Of a stretch of 64,000 nucleotides of DNA, positions 58,079-64,000 are shown piece by piece. The stretch lies in the NCBI GenBank assembly GCA_021234155.1, contig JAJEKV010000064.1, forward strand, positions 6,512,001-6,576,000, read 5' to 3'. The position numbers and the translations under genes were made by a program. A model generated the notes under the pieces. That model was not told the DNA's origin. It worked only from the letters and a program-made list of their open reading frames with translations, and searched no databases. This DNA comes from Isoetes taiwanensis (Eukaryota > Streptophyta > Lycopodiopsida > Isoetales > Isoetaceae). The first letter of the stretch is position 1. The number at the start of each line of letters is the position of its first letter.

Positions 58079-58712
58079 CCCTCCGTAATCCCCCCGTTTC
58101 AGAGTCAGATTAAACAAAGAACTAACAATCCATCCTTTGGTAAGAACGAATTGAATATAAAGAGAACTTGCTTGTACAATCAAGGGTTAGTTTCTATGAT
58201 TGAATCATAAAGAGAAACGGAAAGCGGACACAACCAAAGCGTTATCTAGAATCCACATAGCCACCTACGAATTACGGCTGGACTCGTTTCCATGGGCGCC
58301 TCCATCTCACGGGAGTTGAGAATTCAATTTGTTGATTCACGAGGGGCGGCCGGTATGGTGGCTCTCTGGCGGTGTATGATGGCGCTCGGCTCACGGCCTT
58401 CCTTGGTCGATCTTCAGGAGTCAATCACAGGGATAGGGGTCAAGTTGGCATCCAAACTTGGCAACCCCCATGCTGCCCAATCGATTGGGGCAGGTGGCGC
58501 CTTCCCAAACAGTAATTAGCCTAATTAAGTTATTATCTTTAATGTATTAAATTAGCATAGCTAATTTAATCCTTTTAAGAGTAACCCGCATGGTTACAAT
58601 CAAGTTCCCATACCCCCATGGTGGCGTACCTTTAGGGGGGTGACGTGCTTGTATTTGTACATGTCCCGTATGAATACGTGACGTAGACCGTATAAATACG
58701 TGGAATGTCACA
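58079..58712 (-). repeat. LTR of element A (5' LTR), part 2
   Basis: The remaining half of the interrupted 5' LTR, homologous to about 33557-34191. It ends in tgtcaca and is followed by the gtact duplication. Confidence 0.92.
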
Positions 58713-58760
58713 GTACTCATGATATGGTGATGAATAGCACGACGTCAGGCATACTAGATA

Positions 58761-59445
58761 TTGCAAATACGAGGAAGTTATAAGTATTATTCATAGAACT
58801 TGATTTTAAGCAAATAAGATATGCTACTTACATAATTGGAGATAATTGATCTATCCTACCAGACCAATATGCATGGTTATTTCTTCTTTGAGATGCTGCC
58901 AACTTCTTCATGGAGTGTTCCACCTTTGCCAATTCCAAAATTTTTTTCTAGTTTGCTTTTTTAACAGACAAAGGTTTGGATGTTAAACCTTTTCACGTTT
59001 TCTGTCTTAGGTAATTCCTATCAATATATTCAAAGAAAATTAAAGCCCTAGATAAAACAAATAACAAGATGTTGGAAATGTTATGCGTCTAACCTGTGAT
59101 GATTCTATCAACGTCCAAGTTGTTTCAGAACGTCCTTTTCATTGAAACCGACACCGAATTGATTTTTCTTAGTCACGTCTTGCTTCTGGTGCATCTTAAT
59201 TTGCAAATACGAGGAAGTTATAAGTATTATTCATAGAACTTGATTTTAAACAAATAAGATATGCTACTTACATAATTGGAGATAATTGATCTATCCTACG
59301 AGACGCAATGCATGGTTTTTCCTTCTTTGAGATGTTGCCAACTTCTTGGAGTGTTCCACCTTTGCCAATTCTAGAATTTTTTTCTAGTTTGCTTTTTTAA
59401 CAGACAAAGGTTTGGATGTTAAACCTTTTCGCGTTTTCTGTCTTA
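58761..59445. repeat. Direct duplication of about 245 bp
   Basis: 58761-59010 and 59201-59445 are near-identical (start ttgcaaatacgaggaagtta, end cgttttctgtctta), separated by 190 bp. Each copy holds a minus-strand exon-like stretch (ELAKVEHSMKKLAASQRR in the first) ending in a GTAAGT donor. The 190-bp spacer (59040-59195) recurs at 62450-62620. Confidence 0.75.
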
Positions 59446-59985
59446 ACATATTTTAAACGAGGTGCACCCTGGACTACCACAATCATCGGATTCGTCGATC
59501 CTACGATCCAGATCATATGTTGGGGCCTCTGGACACCTCTCGTTTCGCCTATAGTCATTTATGATTGGAGGCGCCTATGATTTTGAAATATGATTTTGCC
59601 TAAGGTTTTGAGGGAATATCGAACTCCTATATGGCTTTGCCTAAGATTTTAGAATATAAAATACGGGAGGCTTGAACCTTTACCAAAATAACTCAATGCC
59701 CTAATAAGACTACTTTAACCAATGTACCCAGTGAGCTAATATGATTATCTTTTATCTTGAATCTATGTTTTTTTATAACAACCCATTCAATTGTTTTAGG
59801 GATTTATGGTCTATATTTTTAGGAATTGTTATTTTTACATCCATATCAAATTACCCTGGAACCCCCTGTTATTTTGTTACATATTCTAAACGAGGTGCAC
59901 CCGGATCACCACAGTCATCGATGTCGATCCTACGATCCAGATCATATTTTGGGGCCTCTGGACACCTCTCGTTTCGCCTATGGTC

Positions 59986-60792
59986 TTTTTTTTTTTTTTT
60001 TTTTGAAGAACTGTGTCATCAATATATTAAAAGAATGGTAATGTTACAAAGCAAGTGAGGAGGAAGGAGAACGCCCCAAAGAGGCAAATGATACCTCGAC
60101 ACTCCACAACAAACTCACGGAAAAAGCAACTCTACTGTTTGTACAAACCGACCATCACCATCTACAACACCCAAAAGTCCCGCCAAATGGCAAACTTCCG
60201 CTCTACTAATCCGGAACACCGAGAAAGCTTTGAAATAGCTTGTACCGAGCCGAGGAATCGGGAGGCCGCAGGTAGGTGTTGAATCCCCCTCGAAGATCCA
60301 CACAACCGCCGCCGCTTCCAAATCAGCCACACCAACCAAGCCATGCAGGATGCAAGGCTTGCTGCGAAGAGCGGCCAAGCACCGGGATACACATGAAGCA
60401 ACAAGCTGGCGGCTAGTCAATCTCACCAAAGCGAGCCACGACCCAATCCCGGGCAGCCTGCAGAGTGAGGGTATAAAACCGGACAATGCTCCACAGTCTC
60501 ACGATGAAGGCCACAACAAGGGCAGAGAGGGCTCACACCCGGCCTAAATTGATTCACAAGGGCATTCACCCTGATACAACGGTGCACCACCTTCCACAGA
60601 AGCACCCTAACCTTCGATGGGGGAAGTGAGCTCCATGTCCACGTCCAAACCGAGTGCCATCGAGAGCAGGAAGGCTGCGAGACCACTTGCACGAAGGGGC
60701 AGATTGTCATGAATAGCCAGCACCCGGTAACAAGACCGCACAAAACAAGAAGACACAACATCCGGCTGAAGCTTCCAAACCTGCCTATGGTC
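59986..60792 (-). mobile_element. 5'-truncated L1-type LINE with 10-bp target-site duplication
   Basis: A minus-strand copy of the 3' end of the 26.9-31.5 kb LINE: poly(A) tail at 59986-60003, terminus ttgatgacacagttcttcaa, coding remnant with VRVLLWKVVHRCIRVNALVN and the zf-RVT ribbon CPCCGLHRETVEHCPVLYPH. The duplication gcctatggtc is at 59976-59985 and 60783-60792. The neighbouring array unit at 59540 shows the uninterrupted target. Confidence 0.9.
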
Positions 60793-61141
60793 ATTTATGA
60801 TTAGAGGCGCCTATGATTTTAAATATAAAATACGATTTCGCCTAAGGTTTTGGGGGAATATCGAACCTCTATACGGCTTTGCCTAAGATTTTAGAACATA
60901 AAATATAGGGGCTTGAACCTCTACCAATATAATTCAATGTCTTAATAAGACTACTTTAACCAATGTACCCAGTGAGCTTATGTGATTATTTTTTATCTTG
61001 AATCTATGTTTTTTCTTATAACAACCCATTCAATTGTTTTATGGATATATGGTCTATGGTTTCAGGATTGTTATTTTTATATTCATATCAAATCCCCTGG
61101 AACCCCCTGTTATTTTGCTACATATTTTAAATGAGGTGCAC

Positions 61142-62176
61142 TGATACGATTTCAATGTTTATGGGAAACAGAAACTACTCAACAATATCTTTATTGTATA
61201 TCATAATCTATTTACATCACAAAAATACGTTGCTAAGCACGCTTAACCACCCAACCGGGTCCACAGGTTATGGCACTGCAATGGCAACTGGTATGGCAAA
61301 CAATCTCTACAAACATCCTCTAGCTACTCCTTGTAGCTCTAGAGCAAACTGATAACCCGCTTATCAGATAAGAAGGATCATCTTCCTCTGGCCTGCTCTG
61401 ATCTTACATGGAAGCATGGCGGTCTGGTATGACTGCGCCCGATCTGCTTCAGTCCCACCTATCAGAAGAGTTCTCGGATCCTAATTCCTCTTCAATTCCA
61501 GCAACCAATAGCAGCCGACCCAATCTTAGGCATTTAATCAGCAACCCATATCTCCGCAGGGCAGATCTCGGCTTGCCACTGAAGCTCCACAAATCATCTG
61601 ATCGGATTTGGTTCCCGCCTAATAGCCTGTCCGTTAGACAGATCCCAATTGTTGAACGTCGGTGTTCGCCCATGCATTCCTGTTCACGGACCAAGAATCA
61701 CTATTCATGGCCCTTGTGTTGCTGCTCGATGTCAGCCTCTGTAAACCCTGTTCTCCTGTTACAGGTCGCTCCCCTTAATATGTTGCTCACATTTTGCCTT
61801 TTCCATGATAAAGGCTCATCTCTTTAAAAATATCCCACCTTTGTCCCATATAAAGCAAGTGTAGGCCCTTTTTCTATTAAAGACAAGATATCGTCTTTAA
61901 AATAAGCGTAGGACCATCTTTTAGCAAATTCCCTTTTGGCATATTAATAGATTGCCCTTTTTCTCCACGACCCTATCTATTGGATTGCAACCTTAACCCC
62001 CAATAAAGTCAATGGTCCTTTATTGTTCAATAATTCATAACTATGCCCATGTCATAATAATGTTCCTTGCCCATAAAGTGTTTGCCATACTTTGCCATAT
62101 TTTTTTTGCCACGCCCCCATAACCCTGGTGCCGTGGACCACTCCCCCGTGCTATGATATGGACTGACTCCGTATCA
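61142..62176. mobile_element. Solo LTR with 5-bp target-site duplication
   Basis: 1035 bp with ends TGATACG and CGTATCA, flanked by tgcac at 61137-61141 and 62177-62181. No internal domain, so it is best explained by LTR-LTR recombination. It interrupts the third unit of the 434-bp array. Open frames inside (for example 61408-61827) have no recognisable domain. Confidence 0.85.
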
Positions 62177-62419
62177 TGCACCCTGGAGCACCACAGTCAT
62201 CGGATTCATCGATCCTACGAATCTTGCTTATCTTGAATCTATATTTTTTTTTTTTATCACAACCCATTCAATTGTTTTAGAGATATATGGTCTATGGTTT
62301 CAAGAATTGTTATTTTTACATCCATATCAAATCCCCCTGGAACCCCATGTTATTTTGCTACATATTCTAAACGAGGTGCCCTGGATCACCACAGTCATCG
62401 GATTCGTCGATCCTACGAT

Positions 62420-63085
62420 CCAAATCGTATGTTGGAAATAAAACCCTAGAAAATTAAAACCCTAGATAAAACAAATAACAAGATGTTGGAAATGTTATGC
62501 GTCTAACCTGTGATGATTCCATCAATGTCAAGTTGTTTCAGAACGTCCTTTTCATTGAAACCGACACCGAATTGATTCTTCAAGTCATTACTCACCTCTT
62601 GCAGGTGCATCTTAATTTATCGCCAGTTTAGATGTATCTCATGGCAGTGATCCAACATGTAACTGGTTGTAATGTCCATAAACTCTTTGAGCATCATGAT
62701 GAATCTTTATAAACATAGAAATACACACCCATAACATAATATAAAAAACATTGCATTAATCAATGAGATAAGAACGCACACTCAAAACAATTACAAATTG
62801 ATGTACAATATACTTCAGTATCCCTCAACTTCTTAAAACTCATAGTACGAGAGTTTCCTGATGCCATCACTACATTCTACAAGTAAATTCACTTGTTTCT
62901 TGGACGTGCCGCTACCAACGGAAGACCTCCTAGATTTTTGCGATGATGATGCACCTCCATTTGATAGTTCACGTGCCACTGCGTCCTTTTGTTCCTTCAT
63001 TAACATTGACAAGATTTTTTATAGCATCTTGGCTGAAACACTTTTCTCCTTCTCCTTTCCAGTATCCTTTCCATTAGCCATCTTG
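62420..63085 (-). pseudogene. Exon remnants, possibly Myb/SANT-like transposon protein
   Basis: Minus-strand frames read MANGKDTGKEKEKSVSAKML (from 63080) and SSQKSRRSSVGSGTSKKQVN, then MASGNSRTMSFKKLRDTE (near 62860), MMLKEFMDITTSYMLDHCHE (near 62700), and LKNQFGVGFNEKDVLKQLDI (near 62580). The last block resembles the third helix region of Myb/SANT-like domains encoded by plant PIF/Harbinger elements. Stops interrupt the frames. Family assignment is weak. Confidence 0.25.
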
Positions 63086-63534
63086 AACTGCACATATAAT
63101 AACGACAACTTTAGAATATACACATGGGGGGTGACTCGGGGCATCGAGAGCTGTCGGATGGGCATTGAGCTGTCGGATGGGCATATTTACTCAAGATTTC
63201 TTGATCTAGGCCGTAGATCCATATCCTCGTTTGTGAGGTATTCTTGTACAAATTTTGATATATTGTATAACGAGGTTTGCAAAATATTATTAGGTTTGAG
63301 GCAATGTACTAAATGGTGTTGATTTTATACGTATTATACACATAAAAAACGATGCCCATATCCTCCTTAAAATCCTCCTTTTCGTGGAATGGACATGATT
63401 TTCAGAAACGGGGTATTTGGCCACAATCCCCCCGTTGTGATTTTGTAGATTAATATCCCCCATTAGCATTAGCATTAGCATTTTGTTATCTTCTTCTTGG
63501 TAGCCTTTTAATATTTGGTTATTGTGTTTGGTGA

Positions 63535-63650
63535 TGGGGCCTAGTCCCCAGGTTTTAGCTGGGTTGTTGCCCTTGCATGTGTCGTCCCATAACCCGTTGG
63601 GTTCCCGTGGACGTAAAAATTCATCTTATCTTATCTTATCTTATTTGAAT
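63535..63650 (+). mobile_element. Very short LINE 3' end with (ttatc)n tail
   Basis: Plus-strand terminus cccgtggacgtaaaaattca followed by (cttat)n at 63625-63645. Same terminus type as the LINE copies at 6.0, 12.8 and 24.3 kb. Confidence 0.6.
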
Positions 63651-63654
63651 TTTT

Positions 63655-64000
63655 TTTATATCCCCCATTGCCATATGCAATGGTCATACCCCTTTTCTCA
63701 CAAATAATGTTCATACCCCTTTCTAGGAACAATCCCCATTTGTGATTTTGTAGTTTAATATACCCTTATTCCGTTCATACCCCTCTTCTCAACCATCCTC
63801 CTTTTATGTTTTCATACCCCTTTCTAGGAACAATCCCCGTTTGTGATTTTGTAGTTTAATATACCCTTATTCCGTTCATACCCCTTATTCTGTTCATATG
63901 CCTCTTCTCAATCATCCTCCTTTTATGTTTAATATCCCCTTATGTTTAATATCACCTTATTCCGCTCATACCCCTTTTATGTTTATACTCCTTTTCCGTT
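63655..64000. repeat. Pyrimidine-rich minisatellite at window end
   Basis: Irregular units of roughly 100-115 bp containing ttctaggaacaatccccatt, tgtgattttgtagtttaata, cccttattccgttcatac and cctccttttatgttt. A diverged unit begins near 63400. The array continues past the window. Confidence 0.7.

Larger units (their letters stand above)
32576..58712 (-). mobile_element. LTR retrotransposon A (Ty3/gypsy chromovirus), hosting nested element B
   Basis: Complete element on the minus strand, flanked by 5-bp duplications gtact (32571-32575 and 58713-58717). The 3' LTR is 32576-34191 (1616 bp). The 5' LTR is split into 43895-44875 and 58079-58712 (1615 bp in all) by element B. PBS 43882-43893 and PPT 34192-34203 are at the expected places. 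Sense order from the 5' LTR: accessory ORF with H3 fold, accessory ORF2, an extra ORF3, gag, protease, RT, RNase H, integrase and a chromodomain remnant. Pol keeps a 913-codon open frame; the rest is frameshifted. Confidence 0.92.
59459..62430. repeat. Tandem array with 433-434 bp period, interrupted twice
   Basis: The unit starts gaggtgcaccc and recurs at 59459, 59892, 61133 and 62373. Removing the LINE (807 bp with its duplication) from the second unit gives a 434-bp period. Removing the solo LTR (1040 bp) leaves a third unit of about 200 bp with an internal deletion. Part of each unit resembles a minus-strand coding stretch (DCGDPGAPRLEYVTK). Confidence 0.8.

Noticed and set aside
61408-61827. 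Plus-strand frame of 139 codons as a gene
   Set aside because: It is inside the solo LTR and shows no recognisable domain.

Overview
This is a land-plant nuclear window, most likely from a non-seed plant such as a fern, lycophyte or moss (low confidence on the lineage). Evidence for a plant: a four-exon gene for a plant-type Enhancer-of-polycomb-like protein, Ty3/gypsy chromovirus LTR retrotransposons primed by initiator-Met tRNA, plant-style LINEs, and a tRNA-like SINE. No organellar or bacterial genes are seen. One host gene looks intact (14468-20115, minus). Almost everything else is transposon-derived.

Layout. 0.1-3.8 kb: a minus-strand multi-exon gene with a degenerate Ulp1/C48-like peptidase domain. 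6-10.5 kb: a minus-strand LINE with a coiled-coil ORF1. 12.5-14.3 kb: a LINE tail and duplicated segments. 14.5-20.1 kb: the EPL gene. 23.2-24.4 kb: a (GATA)25 tract and a plus-strand LINE 3' fragment. 26.4-31.6 kb: a degenerate tandem repeat split by a 4.6-kb L1-type LINE with 9-bp target-site duplications. 31.8-32.5 kb: small exon remnants and a dimeric SINE-like unit. 32576-58712: LTR retrotransposon A (TSD gtact), whose right LTR was interrupted by LTR retrotransposon B (44876-58078). 58.7-64 kb: direct duplications, a 434-bp tandem array interrupted by a truncated LINE and by a solo LTR, Myb/SANT-like exon remnants, a LINE tail and a terminal minisatellite.

The most interesting observation is in the two nested chromoviruses. 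In both, between the primer-binding site and gag in sense orientation, lies an extra reading frame that ends in a histone H3 fold. In B this frame starts with the exact H3 tail MARTKQTARK and ends in a divergent H3 C-terminus (IHAKRVTLM...RIKGERP-stop). In A the H3 core is much closer to canonical H3 ([37 protein letters not shown]), but the start is MAITKSAP. The same elements end pol with a chromodomain, the module that reads methylated H3 tails. A retroelement family that encodes both an H3 mimic and an H3-tail reader would be a new kind of retroelement-chromatin system. A second shared accessory ORF of unknown function follows it.

The reading frames of B, and of A outside its 913-codon pol ORF, carry many 1-2 base shifts. 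The two LTRs of A are nearly identical in places and differ by small indels elsewhere, so some breaks may be consensus errors rather than old mutations. All family calls were made by eye from motifs.
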